DNA of 64,000 nt from Acidobacteria bacterium SCN 69-37 (GTDB lineage Bacteria > Acidobacteriota > Vicinamibacteria > Vicinamibacterales > SCN-69-37): contig MEDJ01000008.1 of the NCBI GenBank assembly GCA_001724025.1, forward strand, positions 21,685-85,684, in the 5' to 3' direction. The translations under genes and the position numbers were made by a program. Shown one piece after another: positions 52,728 to 63,306 of this stretch; within the stretch, counting starts at the first letter, position 1, and each line of letters starts with the position of its first letter. The notes under the pieces are model-generated. The model had not been told where the DNA came from, made no database searches, and saw nothing but the letters and a program-made list of their open reading frames with translations.

Positions 52728-53846
52728 TTGGACGCAGTGCTAGCGCTGGAGAACGGGACGGTGTTTCGCGGCAAGGCCGCGGGGGCCGCCGGGGAGACTG
52801 GTGGCGAGGTCGTGTTCAACACCAGCATGACCGGATATCAGGAAGTGTTGACCGATCCGTCCTACGCGGGACAGATCGTCACGATGACCGCGCCAGAAAT
52901 CGGGAACTACGGGGTCACGGCCGCCGACGTCGAGTCGCGCGGGGTCCAGGTGGCCGGGTTCATCATCCGCGAACAGTCGGCGATTGCGTCGAACTGGCGC
53001 GCCGACGGCACGCTGCGCGAGTACCTCGTGGCGCAGAACGTGGTGGCGATCTCGGACGTCGATACCCGGGCGCTGACCCGGCTGCTCCGGTCGAGCGGCG
53101 TGATGCGCGGCATCATCGCCACCGGGCGCGTCGTCCCCGAGGAGCTCGTCGAGAAGGCCCGGGCGCTGCCGAACATGGAGGGCGCGGATCTCGTCCGCAC
53201 CGTCACCTGCCAGGAACCGTTCGTCTACACGCCGCCGGCCGACGACGACTTCGGCGTCGTGCCGTCGCGGGCCGGCAAGCGACGCCTGCGCGTGGCGGCC
53301 TACGACCTCGGGATGAAATACAACATCCTGCGCCGGTTCGCCGCGCACGGCTGTGACGTCACCGTGTATCCGGCCGGAACCCCGGCGGCGACGCTCCTCG
53401 AGACGAAGCCCGACGGCGTGTTCTTCAGCAACGGCCCCGGCGACCCGGCGGTGCTCGACTACGTCATCGCCAATGCCCGCACCGTCATCGAGAGCGGCGT
53501 GCCGACGTTCGGCATCTGTCTCGGGCACCAGGTCTTCGGCCTGGCACTCGGCGCGCGGACGTACAAGCTGAAATTCGGGCACCGCGGCGGCAATCACCCG
53601 GTGAAGGAACTGCGGACGGGCAAGATCGAGATTACGTCGCAGAACCACGGGTTCGCCGTCGATCCGGCCACGCTGCCGCCCGAGATCGAGGTCACGCACC
53701 TGAACCTGTACGACGGCACGGTCGAGGGGCTCCGGCACACCAACCGCCCGGTGTTCTGCGTCCAGTACCACCCTGAAGCCGCACCGGGTCCGCACGACGC
53801 GGATTACCTGTTCGCGCAGTTCCTCGACGCGATGGAACGGCGCTGA
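52728..53846 (+). CDS. carA: Carbamoyl-phosphate synthase small subunit
   Basis: '[47 protein letters not shown]', '[16 protein letters not shown]'. Confidence 0.96.
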   Translation: MDAVLALENGTVFRGKAAGAAGETGGEVVFNTSMTGYQEVLTDPSYAGQIVTMTAPEIGNYGVTAADVESRGVQVAGFIIREQSAIASNWRADGTLREYLVAQNVVAISDVDTRALTRLLRSSGVMRGIIATGRVVPEELVEKARALPNMEGADLVRTVTCQEPFVYTPPADDDFGVVPSRAGKRRLRVAAYDLGMKYNILRRFAAHGCDVTVYPAGTPAATLLETKPDGVFFSNGPGDPAVLDYVIANARTVIESGVPTFGICLGHQVFGLALGARTYKLKFGHRGGNHPVKELRTGKIEITSQNHGFAVDPATLPPEIEVTHLNLYDGTVEGLRHTNRPVFCVQYHPEAAPGPHDADYLFAQFLDAMERR

Positions 53847-53877
53847 CGCGCCCGCCCGTCATCGTCTGTCTCCGTTC

Positions 53878-56800
53878 ATGCCCAAGCGAACCGAACTGAA
53901 ACGTATCCTCGTGATCGGCTCCGGCCCGATTGTCATCGGCCAGGCCTGTGAATTCGACTACTCCGGCACGCAGGCCTGCAAGGCCCTGCGCTCCGAAGGG
54001 CTGGAAGTGATCCTGGTCAACAGCAATCCGGCCACGATCATGACCGACCCCGAGACAGCCGATCGGACGTACATCGAGCCGCTGACCGTCTCGGCCGTCG
54101 AGCAGATCATCGCGCGCGAGCGGCCCGACGCCCTGCTGCCGACCGTCGGCGGCCAGACCGCGCTCAACCTCGCCGTCGATCTCGCCGAAGCCGGCGTGCT
54201 CGAGAAGTACGGCGTGGCGCTGATCGGTGCCTCGATCCAGGCCATAAAGCTGGCCGAGGACCGGCTGCTCTTCAAGGATGCGATGCGCTCGATCGGCCTG
54301 GCCGTGCCCGAGAGCTCGGTCGTCAAGTCGATGGACGAGGCCATGGTCGTGGCCGACCGCATCGGCTATCCGCTCATCATCCGTCCCAGCTTCACGATGG
54401 GCGGCGTGGGCGGCGGCATCGCGTACAACGTCGAGGAGTTCCGCACGATCTGCGAGCGCGGGCTGAAGCTCAGCCCGGTGCACGAGGTGCTCGTCGAAGA
54501 GTCGGTCATCGGCTGGAAGGAATTCGAGCTCGAGGTGATGCGCGATCACGCCGACAACTTCGTCGTGATCTGTTCGATCGAGAACATCGATCCGATGGGC
54601 GTGCACACGGGCGACAGCATCACCGTGGCCCCGGCGCTCACGCTGACCGACAAGGAATACCAGCGGATGCGCGATGCGGGCCGGCGCATCATCCGCCGCA
54701 TCGGCGTGGAGACCGGCGGCTCGAACATCCAGTTCGCGATCAACCCGGCCGACGGCCGCATGGTGGCGATCGAGATGAACCCGCGCGTGTCGCGTTCGTC
54801 GGCGCTCGCGTCGAAGGCCACAGGATTCCCGATCGCGAAGATCGCGGCCAAGCTCGCGCTCGGCTATACGCTCGACGAGATCCCGAACGACATCACGCGG
54901 CTGACGCCCGCGTCCTTCGAGCCGACGATCGACTACGTCGTCGTGAAGGTGCCGCGCTGGGCGTTCGAGAAGTTCCCGCAGGCCGATCGCACGCTGACGA
55001 CGCAGATGAAGTCGGTGGGCGAGGCGATGGCCATCGGCCGGACGTTCAAGGAAGCGTTCCTGAAGGCGTTCCGCTCGCTCGAACTCGGGGCGTCGGGACG
55101 GCTGCTCGGCCAGCGCGTGTCGGAAGAGGACGACGTCTCCTTGCAGCAGGCCCTCGGGATTCCGACCGAACGGCGCATGTGGGCCGTGTTCCGCGCGCTC
55201 GAGCGTGGCTGGAGCCTCGAGGAGATTCACCGGCTGACGAAGATCGACCCCTGGTTCCTGACGCAGTTCCAGCAGATCGTCGAGCTGGCGCGATCGGCCG
55301 AGGCGGTCGGCGCGCGCGATCTGTCGGACGACCTGCTGCGGGATCTCAAGCGCGCCGGCTTCGCCGACGCCGACGTGGCGCGGCTGGCGGGTATGGACGA
55401 GGCGTCGCTGCGTGAACGACGCCGCGAGATCGGCCTGACGACGGTCTACAAGCGCATCGACACGTGCGCGGCGGAGTTCGAGTCGTTCACGCCGTACATG
55501 TACGGCACGTTCGAGCAGCAGTGCGAAGCCGACCCGACGTCGCGGCCGAAGGTCCTGATCCTCGGCAGCGGCCCGAACCGCATCGGGCAGGGCATCGAGT
55601 TCGACTACTGCTGCTGTCACGCGGCGTTCGCCCTGCGCGACGAGGGGTACGAGACCATCATGGTCAACTGCAACCCCGAGACGGTGTCGACCGACTACGA
55701 CACCGTGGATCGCCTCTACTTCGAGCCGCTGACGTTCGAGGACGTGATGGCGATCATCGATCGCGAGCGCAGCGCCGGCGGCGAGGTCTCGTGCGTCGTC
55801 CAGTACGGCGGCCAGACACCGCTGAAGCTCGCGCTGCCGCTCCAGAACGCCGGCGTGCGCATCCTGGGCACGTCGCCCGACTCGATCGACCTGGCCGAGG
55901 ATCGCGATCGGTTCTCGAAGCTGCTCTGGGAACTGGGCATCCCGCAGGCGGCCAGCGGGACGGCCACGTCGCCGGAAGAGGCGGTCGAGGTGGCGGGCAC
56001 GATCGGGTTCCCCGTGGTCGTGCGCCCGTCGTACGTGCTCGGCGGCCGGGCGATGGCCATCGTGTACGACACGGCGGCGCTCGATCGCTACATGCGCTTC
56101 GCGGTGCAGGCCTCGCCGGAGCACCCGATCCTGATCGACAAGTTCCTCGAGGATGCGACGGAGATCGACGTCGACGCGCTGGCCGATGCCAGCGGCGGCG
56201 TGATCATCGGCGGCATCATGGAGCACATCGAGCAGGCCGGCATCCACTCGGGCGACAGCTCGTGCGTGGTGCCGCCGTTCCAGCTCTCGGCCGCGCACAT
56301 CGCGACCATCCGCGACTACGGCCGCCGCATCGCGCGCGCCCTGAACGTCGTCGGCCTGATGAACGCGCAGTTCGCCATCAAGGATGACGTGGTGTACGTG
56401 CTCGAGGTGAACCCGCGGGCGTCGCGCACCGTGCCGTACCTGTCGAAGGCGACGGGCGTGCCGCTCGCGAAGATTGCCGCGCAGCTGATGGTCGGCCGGA
56501 CGCTGGCCGATCTCGGGCTGACGAGCGACCTCGAGGTGCGTGGATCGTTCGTGAAGTCGCCGGTGTTCCCGTTCGTGCGGTTCCCGGGCGTGGACACGCT
56601 GCTCGGGCCCGAGATGAAGTCGACGGGCGAAGTGATGGGCGCGGCCGAGAGTTTCGGGTCGGCGTTCGCCAAGGCGATGATGGGGGCCGGCCAGCACCTG
56701 CCGCAGAGCGGCACGGCGTTCATCAGCGTCAATAACCGCGACAAGGCGGCGGCCGTGCCGATCGCGCGCGACCTGGCGCGGCTCGGGTTCTCGCTGATGG

Positions 56801-57105
56801 CCACGCGCGGGACGGCCGCATACCTGCGCGCGCACGGCATCCAGGCCGACATCGTGTTCAAGATCAACGAAGGCCGGCCGCACGTGGGCGACGAACTGCT
56901 CAACAGGAAGATCGTGCTCGTCATCAACACGCCGCTCGGTCGCGATTCGTTCTTCGACGACAAGACCGTGCGCAGCGTGGCGATGCTGCAGGGCGTGCCG
57001 GCCATCACCACGCTGACGGGCGCCGCGGCCGCTGTCAGTGCCATCGAAGCCATCCGCCACGAAGGCCTCACCGTCAAGTCGCTGCAGGAGTATCACGCTC
57101 GGTAG
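53878..57105 (+). CDS. carB: Carbamoyl-phosphate synthase large subunit
   Basis: '[26 protein letters not shown]', duplicated ATP-grasp halves. Confidence 0.97.
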   Translation: MPKRTELKRILVIGSGPIVIGQACEFDYSGTQACKALRSEGLEVILVNSNPATIMTDPETADRTYIEPLTVSAVEQIIARERPDALLPTVGGQTALNLAVDLAEAGVLEKYGVALIGASIQAIKLAEDRLLFKDAMRSIGLAVPESSVVKSMDEAMVVADRIGYPLIIRPSFTMGGVGGGIAYNVEEFRTICERGLKLSPVHEVLVEESVIGWKEFELEVMRDHADNFVVICSIENIDPMGVHTGDSITVAPALTLTDKEYQRMRDAGRRIIRRIGVETGGSNIQFAINPADGRMVAIEMNPRVSRSSALASKATGFPIAKIAAKLALGYTLDEIPNDITRLTPASFEPTIDYVVVKVPRWAFEKFPQADRTLTTQMKSVGEAMAIGRTFKEAFLKAFRSLELGASGRLLGQRVSEEDDVSLQQALGIPTERRMWAVFRALERGWSLEEIHRLTKIDPWFLTQFQQIVELARSAEAVGARDLSDDLLRDLKRAGFADADVARLAGMDEASLRERRREIGLTTVYKRIDTCAAEFESFTPYMYGTFEQQCEADPTSRPKVLILGSGPNRIGQGIEFDYCCCHAAFALRDEGYETIMVNCNPETVSTDYDTVDRLYFEPLTFEDVMAIIDRERSAGGEVSCVVQYGGQTPLKLALPLQNAGVRILGTSPDSIDLAEDRDRFSKLLWELGIPQAASGTATSPEEAVEVAGTIGFPVVVRPSYVLGGRAMAIVYDTAALDRYMRFAVQASPEHPILIDKFLEDATEIDVDALADASGGVIIGGIMEHIEQAGIHSGDSSCVVPPFQLSAAHIATIRDYGRRIARALNVVGLMNAQFAIKDDVVYVLEVNPRASRTVPYLSKATGVPLAKIAAQLMVGRTLADLGLTSDLEVRGSFVKSPVFPFVRFPGVDTLLGPEMKSTGEVMGAAESFGSAFAKAMMGAGQHLPQSGTAFISVNNRDKAAAVPIARDLARLGFSLMATRGTAAYLRAHGIQADIVFKINEGRPHVGDELLNRKIVLVINTPLGRDSFFDDKTVRSVAMLQGVPAITTLTGAAAAVSAIEAIRHEGLTVKSLQEYHAR

Positions 57106-57260
57106 GCGGGGAGGCGGCAGGCGGGGAGGAGGCCGGAAGGCCTTCGGAGCCCTGGGGCTTCAGCCCCAGGGACCGGTGACGAAGCGACAAGGCGACTCAC
57201 GGCAGAGGCTCGGCTTCGGCGTAGCTCTTCGGAGCCCCGAGGCTTCGGCCTCGGGGAGAC
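57106..57260. repeat. GGGAGGCGG-family copy (57106-57141) plus two REP-like palindromes (57142-57172, 57227-57260)
   Basis: 'ttcggagccctggggcttcagccccaggga' and 'cttcggagccccgaggcttcggcctcggggaga'. Confidence 0.85.
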
Positions 57261-57376
57261 GGCGACGAGGCTACGCGCGACCGGTCGTACCTGAATGAAG
57301 GGCCCCAGAGATCGCCGGGCCCACCTGTCGCCCGTCGTACCTGAGATTGCCCTGTCGTACCTGAGATAATGCCCCG

Positions 57377-57799
57377 GTGCCGCTCGTCATCACCCCTACG
57401 TTTTCGCTCGACGACGCGCTGGTGACCGAGCGGTTCGTGCGCGCGTCCGGGCCAGGCGGTCAGAACGTCAACAAGGTGGCCACCGCCGTGGAACTGCGTT
57501 TCGATCTCGGCGCCGCGCCGATCGACGACGCGGCCAAGGTGCGGCTGCGCGTGCTGGCCGGCAGCCGGCTGGTCGACGGCGACGTGATCGTCATCGACGC
57601 GCGCGAACATCGGCTGCAGTCGAAGAATCGCGAGGCCGCGCGGGCGCGGCTCGCATCGCTGATCCGTGCGGCACTCGTGCGGCCGAAGCGGCGGACGAAG
57701 ACGCGTCCGACAGCCGCGTCGAAGGCGCGCCGGATCGAGGGCAAGGTGCGACGGGCGCGCGTGAAGGCGGGCCGCTCGGGCCGGATCGACACGGAGTAG
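57377..57799 (+). CDS. arfB: ArfB/YaeJ-like peptidyl-tRNA hydrolase (ribosome rescue)
   Basis: 'RFVRASGPGGQNVNKVATAVELRFDL' (GGQ) and basic C-terminal tail. Confidence 0.9.
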   Translation: MPLVITPTFSLDDALVTERFVRASGPGGQNVNKVATAVELRFDLGAAPIDDAAKVRLRVLAGSRLVDGDVIVIDAREHRLQSKNREAARARLASLIRAALVRPKRRTKTRPTAASKARRIEGKVRRARVKAGRSGRIDTE

Positions 57800-57844
57800 A
57801 TCCGGCCGCGGTGCCGGCCGGACGTGCATTTTCGAGGAGACCAC

Positions 57845-58432
57845 ATGCGGATCATCGTCATCGGAGCAACGGGGACCATTGGACGGGCGGTGGCCGACGC
57901 GCTGTCGGCGACGCACACGGTGATTGCGGCCAGCCGCCACGGTGACGCGCGCGTCGACATTGCGGATCCGGCATCCATCCGCGCGCTGTTCGCGGCCACG
58001 GGGCGGGTCGACGCGGTGGTGAGTGCGGCCGGCGCCGCGCGCTTCCGTCCGATCGCGGAGCTGACCGACGAGGACTTCGCGTTCAGCCTCGCGAACAAAT
58101 TGATGGGACAGGTGAACGTCGTGCGCGAGGCGATCGCGCACGTCGCCGACGGCGGATCGATCACGGTGACGAGCGGCGTGCTGGGGCAGCAGCCGTCACC
58201 GGGGAGCGGGGCGATCAGCCTCGTGAACGCCGGACTCGAAGGGTTCGCCCGTGCCGCGGCACTTGAGGCGCCGCGGGGGATCCGTGTCAATGTGGTCAGC
58301 CCGCCGTGGATCACCGAGACGCTGCGTGCGCTCGGCATGCCGCTCGAGGGCGGACTCGACGCTGCCGCTGCCGCACAGGTCTACGTGCAGAGCGTCGAAG
58401 GCACCGAGACCGGCGTCGTCTACAGACCCTGA
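57845..58432 (+). CDS. Short-chain dehydrogenase/reductase
   Basis: 'MRIIVIGATGTIGRAVADAL', 'SAAGAARFRPI', 'GIRVNVVSPPWI'. Confidence 0.88.
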   Translation: MRIIVIGATGTIGRAVADALSATHTVIAASRHGDARVDIADPASIRALFAATGRVDAVVSAAGAARFRPIAELTDEDFAFSLANKLMGQVNVVREAIAHVADGGSITVTSGVLGQQPSPGSGAISLVNAGLEGFARAAALEAPRGIRVNVVSPPWITETLRALGMPLEGGLDAAAAAQVYVQSVEGTETGVVYRP

Positions 58433-58498
58433 CGCGGGTGCGGTGCGATCGGCGCGGGCCGGGGGCCTTGCGTAGTGGCGCGCGTCTACAATGACGCC

Positions 58499-59353
58499 AT
58501 GCCTCGCGTCTTTCCGTGCGCCGCGGTGGTCGCTGCTGTCATCCTGCTGACGGGATGCATGCGGGCGACGCCCGCGACACCTGCCGCCACGGCCGGGGTA
58601 AGCGGCACTGATGCGCGCGGGCCGCTCCCGCCGCGCGACGGTCGCATCGACGACCTGAGGCCCGGCGTCCTGCTCGTGGCCTCGCGCGATTTGCGCGATC
58701 CGAACTTCATCGAGACCGTCATCCTGCTCGTCCTGTACGGCGACGACGGCGCGATGGGGCTGGTGCTCAATCGCGAGACCGACGTGCCGGTCGGCCGGAT
58801 CTTCGAATCGGGCGCAGGGGCCGACGACCGATCCGGGCGCGTATTCCTCGGCGGACCCGTGGCGCCATCAGCCGTGCAGGCGCTCGTGCGATCGGCGGGC
58901 GTGGTGACGCATGGCCGGCGTGTGCTCGACGATGTCCACGTCGTCGGATCGGCCGAAGCGCTCAGGCGACGGATGGACACCGGCATCGACAGGGATCGCT
59001 TCCGGATCTACCTCGGCTACTCCGGCTGGGGGCCGGGGCAGTTGGAGCGCGAGATGGCCCGGGGCGGCTGGCACATCGTCGACGCGGACGCGGATCTCGT
59101 GTTCGACCGCGAGCCGGCCACGCTGTGGCGCCGGCAGATCCGGCGGACAGACGTCCTCATGGCGTCGACGCCGCGACCTCTTCAGCGTTCGGCGTCAGCT
59201 GAGCGAGCGATCTCGCGTTATACGGAGACCCGAGGCTTCAGCCTCGGGGGAGAGTCCCTGGGGCTGACCACCTTCGCGCGAGGCTCCGGTGGGCCGCCGA
59301 AGCCTTGGCGGAGGCTGAAGCCCCAGGGCTCCGGTTGGCACACAGGCACGTAG
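58499..59353 (+). CDS. YqgE/AlgH (UPF0301) family protein with N-terminal lipobox
   Basis: 'VVAAVILLTGCMRA' signal; 'PGVLLVASRDLRDPNFIETVILLVLYGDDGAMGLVLNR', 'YLGYSGWGPGQLEREM'. C-terminal about 45 aa are repeat-derived. Confidence 0.85.
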   Translation: MPRVFPCAAVVAAVILLTGCMRATPATPAATAGVSGTDARGPLPPRDGRIDDLRPGVLLVASRDLRDPNFIETVILLVLYGDDGAMGLVLNRETDVPVGRIFESGAGADDRSGRVFLGGPVAPSAVQALVRSAGVVTHGRRVLDDVHVVGSAEALRRRMDTGIDRDRFRIYLGYSGWGPGQLEREMARGGWHIVDADADLVFDREPATLWRRQIRRTDVLMASTPRPLQRSASAERAISRYTETRGFSLGGESLGLTTFARGSGGPPKPWRRLKPQGSGWHTGT

Positions 59354-59494
59354 TACCCGCGCCATCGTCCCGCTGCTGCTCAGCGTCAGTCGAGAGAACG
59401 ACGTCGCATCGTCCGAAACCCCGAGGCTTCAGCTTCCGGAGCCCCGAGGCTTCAGCCTCGGGGGAGGCTCCCTGGCGGAAGCCCCCAGGGGCTC
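59221..59494. repeat. Cluster of REP-like palindromes in both orientations
   Basis: 'ggagacccgaggcttcagcctcgggggag', 'ggaggctgaagccccagggctccgg', 'cggagccccgaggcttcagcctcgggggag'. Confidence 0.8.
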
Positions 59495-59501
59495 CCGGCG
59501 T

Positions 59502-60104
59502 TCAGGGCTGCGGCCGGCGGAACCGGCCCGTGTACGCGGCGCGGCCGAGCACGTGACCGTCGATTGCCTGCATGATGACCTTGCGCGTCTCGAAGGCATC
59601 CGCGCGCGGTGTCACGTCGAGGACGATGTCGAGCGCGTAGAGTTCGAGGACGTAGTGGTGCAGCGGGCCCGCGGCCGAGGCGCCCGGACCGCGATACATG
59701 GGACCAGACACGCTGATCTGGTAACTGCCGTCGGCGAGCCGCGAACCGGCCGGGATGCCTTCCGGCAGGCCGGTGGCGGTCGGCGGGATGTTCCAGACCA
59801 GCCAGTGGACCTGATCGTCGATCGAGCGATTGCGCACGAAGTCGAGATCGTGCATGTGGAGGAACAGGCTGCGCGTGCCCGTCGGCACGTTCGCCCAGGT
59901 CAGGGCCGGTGACGTGCCGCCGCCCGGCGCCGCGTCCGGCGCGGCCTGGCTGAACTTCACCGGGATGATGCCGCCGTCGTCATAGGCGGTGGTCGAGAGC
60001 GTCAGGGCTGGCGCCGGTGCACCGCCGGGTGGGGCTTGGGCCGCGACGACCGCGACGGCCAGCAGGGAAGACAGGAGGGCGGGGACGAACAGCTTCGATC
60101 GCAT
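59502..60104 (-). CDS. Secreted PEBP/Raf kinase inhibitor-like protein
   Basis: Signal peptide; 'SPALTWANVPTGTRSLFLHMHDLD', 'VHWLVWNIPPTATGLPEGIPAG', 'PLHHYVLELYALD'. Confidence 0.9.
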   Translation of the reverse strand: MRSKLFVPALLSSLLAVAVVAAQAPPGGAPAPALTLSTTAYDDGGIIPVKFSQAAPDAAPGGGTSPALTWANVPTGTRSLFLHMHDLDFVRNRSIDDQVHWLVWNIPPTATGLPEGIPAGSRLADGSYQISVSGPMYRGPGASAAGPLHHYVLELYALDIVLDVTPRADAFETRKVIMQAIDGHVLGRAAYTGRFRRPQP

Positions 60105-60678
60105 GGAGATACCTCTGAGAGCGGCCAGTCTAGCAGACGAGGTGCGGGGGGATTCGCGCGGATGCCCATCCACGGTCGAGGACACACGCGACCGCTGCCG
60201 CGGTGGTACGCATTCGCCGATCGGCCGCGAGGCGACCGCGGTACGGAGGCGAGGCAACACCGGACGCGCATCCACCCGATTGCTGTCGGCCGTGTATCCG
60301 TTCGCTGACGCGCCTTCAGCCATTTGCTCTCGAACTGACAGCCATTCGCTGTCCGACCATCACCCAACAGCGGATCGAGAAACACCCGTTTGGTGCCGCA
60401 CGATCACTCATCCTGCGATCGACGATCACCCATTCGGTGCCGGGCGATCGTCCAGAGGCGTCGCTGTAACGTGTTGACCGCCTGAGACATCACAGGCAAA
60501 AACGAGAGTTGAGTCGATCGACTGCACGAGTGATGCGCGGGTCCACGACGCGTGCGACGCGAGGACCGCGGAGTGATGCGCGGGCTGCCGGCGACCGGCA
60601 CGCGCCGGCCGACACGTTCGACGGATTGTCCGGAGACCCGTGCGCGGGCTGGGGGCGAGCGATGCGCGGGGGCCTTCA

Positions 60679-62187
60679 TCAGCGAATTGCCGACGTACCT
60701 CGCGGCGGATGGATTGCGGTTGATGGCGCGGTGGAGACGTCCCAGCCACCGCCAAGGGCCTTGTAGAGCGCCACCAATTGCACGGCCGCGTTGGTATGGG
60801 CCCGCGCGGCTACGGTTTCGGCCTCGTGCAGGCTGCGCTGGGCGGCCAGCAACTCGACCAGGGCGATGTCGCCCGCGGCGTAGCGAGCCTTGGCGTGGCC
60901 GTAGCTGGTGCGTGCGGCATCCAGTGACATGCCACGGCGCTCAAGCGTGTCCAGTCCGCCGTGGTAGTCGCCTAGGGCGCGCTCGGCGTCGCCCAGCGCC
61001 GTCAGCACGGCCTGTTCATAGGCCAGCGCGGCCTGCCGCTCGGCGGCCTCGCGCGCCCGAATTTCGGCGCGCACACGGCCACCGTCGAACAGGCGCCAGG
61101 AAATCAGCGGCAGGATGGAGAAACGCAAGCTGGAGGCATCGAACCAATCGCCCGTGCTGAGCGCTTGGAACCCGCCGCCAACACCGATGGAGAGCTTCGG
61201 GAACAACTCGGCCGTGGCCACGCCAATATCGGCAGAACTCGCTGCCAGGCGACGCTCCGCCGCCAGCACGTCAGGGCGTCGGCGCAGCATGTCGGCGCGC
61301 TCGCCCACCGGCAGCGCCCGCAGCGTGCTCGGAGCCAAAGGGCCGTCAAGCAGTGCCAGCTCCCGCTCCGGCGGTGCGCCCAGCAGCACGCCCAGGCTGA
61401 GCACTGCGGCGCGCTGACGCGCCTGGATATCCGGGATGAGTGCGTTGACTGCTGTCCATTGGGCGTACGCCGCCTCCACGTCGGCGGCCGACGCGTCGCC
61501 CAGCGCATGCCGTAGGCGCACCAATTCCAAGGTCTGCTGCAGCGTATCCAGCGTGGCCTGTTGTGCGTGCAACTCATAGCGGGCGCCAACGGCGACGAAC
61601 CAGGTGCGCGCGACCTCGGCCACGATGCGTATGCGTACGCCTTGTGCCTCGGCTTCAGTCGCCTGCAGGCGGGCACTGGCGCCTTCCAGAGCGCGCCGCT
61701 TGGCCCCGAACAAGTCGACCTCCCAGGCCGCGTCGAAGCCCGCGTCGTAGATGGTCTGCGTGGCGTCAAGGCCGGGGATCGATCCTACGGGCAGGGGGCC
61801 GTTCTCGCTTTGACCGCGCCGATTGACGCTCGCGCCAGCGGCGGCGGTGGGCAATGCCTCGCCGGCCACACGATCGCGCAGGGCGCGTGCCTCATCGATG
61901 CGTGCCGCCGCCTGGCGCAGATCCAGGTTCTGTGCCAGCGCCGTGGTCATCAGGCGATTGAGGATGGGATCGTCCAGTGCAGACCACCATTGGCTCAAGT
62001 CTGCGGACTGGGATTCGCTTGCCAACGGCAAGCTCCAGCCGCTGCCGACGTCGACCGCTGGCGGCTCGCGGTAGTCGGGGCCCACGCTTGCGCAGGCAGT
62101 CAGCAGCACGCAGGACAGGGCCAGCGCGGGCGGACGCAGGCCGGCGATGGTTGCGCGAAAAAGGGGAGTGCAGGGCTTGGGTTTCAT
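60679..62187 (-). CDS. Efflux outer membrane lipoprotein, NodT/OprM family
   Basis: 'LALSCVLLTACASVGPDYREPPAVDVGSGW' lipobox and TolC-like repeats ('VAYAQ...', 'ALGDAERALGDY'). Confidence 0.93.
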   Translation of the reverse strand: MKPKPCTPLFRATIAGLRPPALALSCVLLTACASVGPDYREPPAVDVGSGWSLPLASESQSADLSQWWSALDDPILNRLMTTALAQNLDLRQAAARIDEARALRDRVAGEALPTAAAGASVNRRGQSENGPLPVGSIPGLDATQTIYDAGFDAAWEVDLFGAKRRALEGASARLQATEAEAQGVRIRIVAEVARTWFVAVGARYELHAQQATLDTLQQTLELVRLRHALGDASAADVEAAYAQWTAVNALIPDIQARQRAAVLSLGVLLGAPPERELALLDGPLAPSTLRALPVGERADMLRRRPDVLAAERRLAASSADIGVATAELFPKLSIGVGGGFQALSTGDWFDASSLRFSILPLISWRLFDGGRVRAEIRAREAAERQAALAYEQAVLTALGDAERALGDYHGGLDTLERRGMSLDAARTSYGHAKARYAAGDIALVELLAAQRSLHEAETVAARAHTNAAVQLVALYKALGGGWDVSTAPSTAIHPPRGTSAIR

Positions 62188-63302
62188 TGCAGGCGTCCTC
62201 GGACGAATGCGGTGGCCATGGTCAGCGTGGCGAGGGCGATGAGCGCCAGTGGCCACAGGCTGGCGAGAATGTCGCTGGGTGGCATGGCCTTGAGAAAACT
62301 GCCTTCGACGATGATGAGGAAGTGGGTCAGCGGAATGGCCTGGGCCAGCCATTGCAGGACGACAGGCATGTTTTCAACCGGTGTGGCGAAACCGGACATC
62401 AGCACTGCCGGCACGCCAATGGCGAACGCACCAAGGATAGCCTGCTGCTGCGTCATGCTGACGGCGGAAATCATCAGGCCGATGCCGACCACCGACAGGA
62501 TGAACAGCACCAGGCTGGCAAGCAGCAGCGCGAACGAGCCGGTGAACGGGATGCTGAACAGGAACACGCCCGCGCTGATCATGAACAGGCCCAGCAGTGT
62601 GCCGATCGCCAGCGCCGGCAGCGACTTGGAGACAATGATCTCCGGCGTCGAGGTGGGCGACACGAGTAACTGGTCGAAAGTGCCCAGCTCGCGTTCGCGC
62701 GCGATCGACAGCGAGGTGATGAGCAGCGCGCTGAACAGGGCCAGGATGCCGGTGAGCCCGGGCACGATGAACCAGCGGTAGACCAGGTTCGGGTTGAACC
62801 AGTGGCGCACGACCACGGGCGTTGGTGCCTGGGCGTCGGGCGCGACCTCGGCGCCGACATCGGCGGCGATGGTGGACAGATAGGCGACGGTGATCTGGCC
62901 CGAGTTGCTGCGCCGGCCATCAACGAGAACTTGAGCGCGGCCGCTGTCGCCGGCAGCGATGGTGCGCGAGAAGTCCACGGGAATGGCGAGCGCGGCGATC
63001 ACCTCGCCACGGTCGATCATCTCGTGCAACTGTCGCTGGCTGTCCACGTGCCGGACGTGGGTGATGAAGCGGGCGCTGTCCAGGCGCTGCACCAGTTCAT
63101 GCGACCAGCGTCCGGCGTCCTGGTTGTAGACGGCGATGTCGACGTTGCGCACTTCCAGCGTGGCGGCAAAGGCGAATACGAGTAGTTGCAGGATGGGCGG
63201 CACGAACACTACCATGCGGCTGCGCGGGTCGCGCAGCACGCTCAAGACTTCCTTGATGAACTGGGCGCGCAGACGGGTGAACGAGAAGGCGGAGGTCAAC
63301 AT
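62184..63302 (-). CDS. ABC-2 type transporter permease
   Basis: 'FIKEVLSVLRDPRSRMVVFVPPILQLLVFAFAATLEV', C-terminal TM block 'ERELGTFDQLLVSPTSTPEIIVSKSLPAL'. Confidence 0.92.
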   Translation of the reverse strand: MLTSAFSFTRLRAQFIKEVLSVLRDPRSRMVVFVPPILQLLVFAFAATLEVRNVDIAVYNQDAGRWSHELVQRLDSARFITHVRHVDSQRQLHEMIDRGEVIAALAIPVDFSRTIAAGDSGRAQVLVDGRRSNSGQITVAYLSTIAADVGAEVAPDAQAPTPVVVRHWFNPNLVYRWFIVPGLTGILALFSALLITSLSIARERELGTFDQLLVSPTSTPEIIVSKSLPALAIGTLLGLFMISAGVFLFSIPFTGSFALLLASLVLFILSVVGIGLMISAVSMTQQQAILGAFAIGVPAVLMSGFATPVENMPVVLQWLAQAIPLTHFLIIVEGSFLKAMPPSDILASLWPLALIALATLTMATAFVRGRLQ

Positions 63303-63306
63303 CGCG

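Noticed and set aside
53692-57096. 1134-aa ORF antisense to carB
   Set aside because: GC-rich codon bias leaves antisense frames open; His/Arg/Asp-rich composition and no recognisable domain, fully overlapped by a certain carB.
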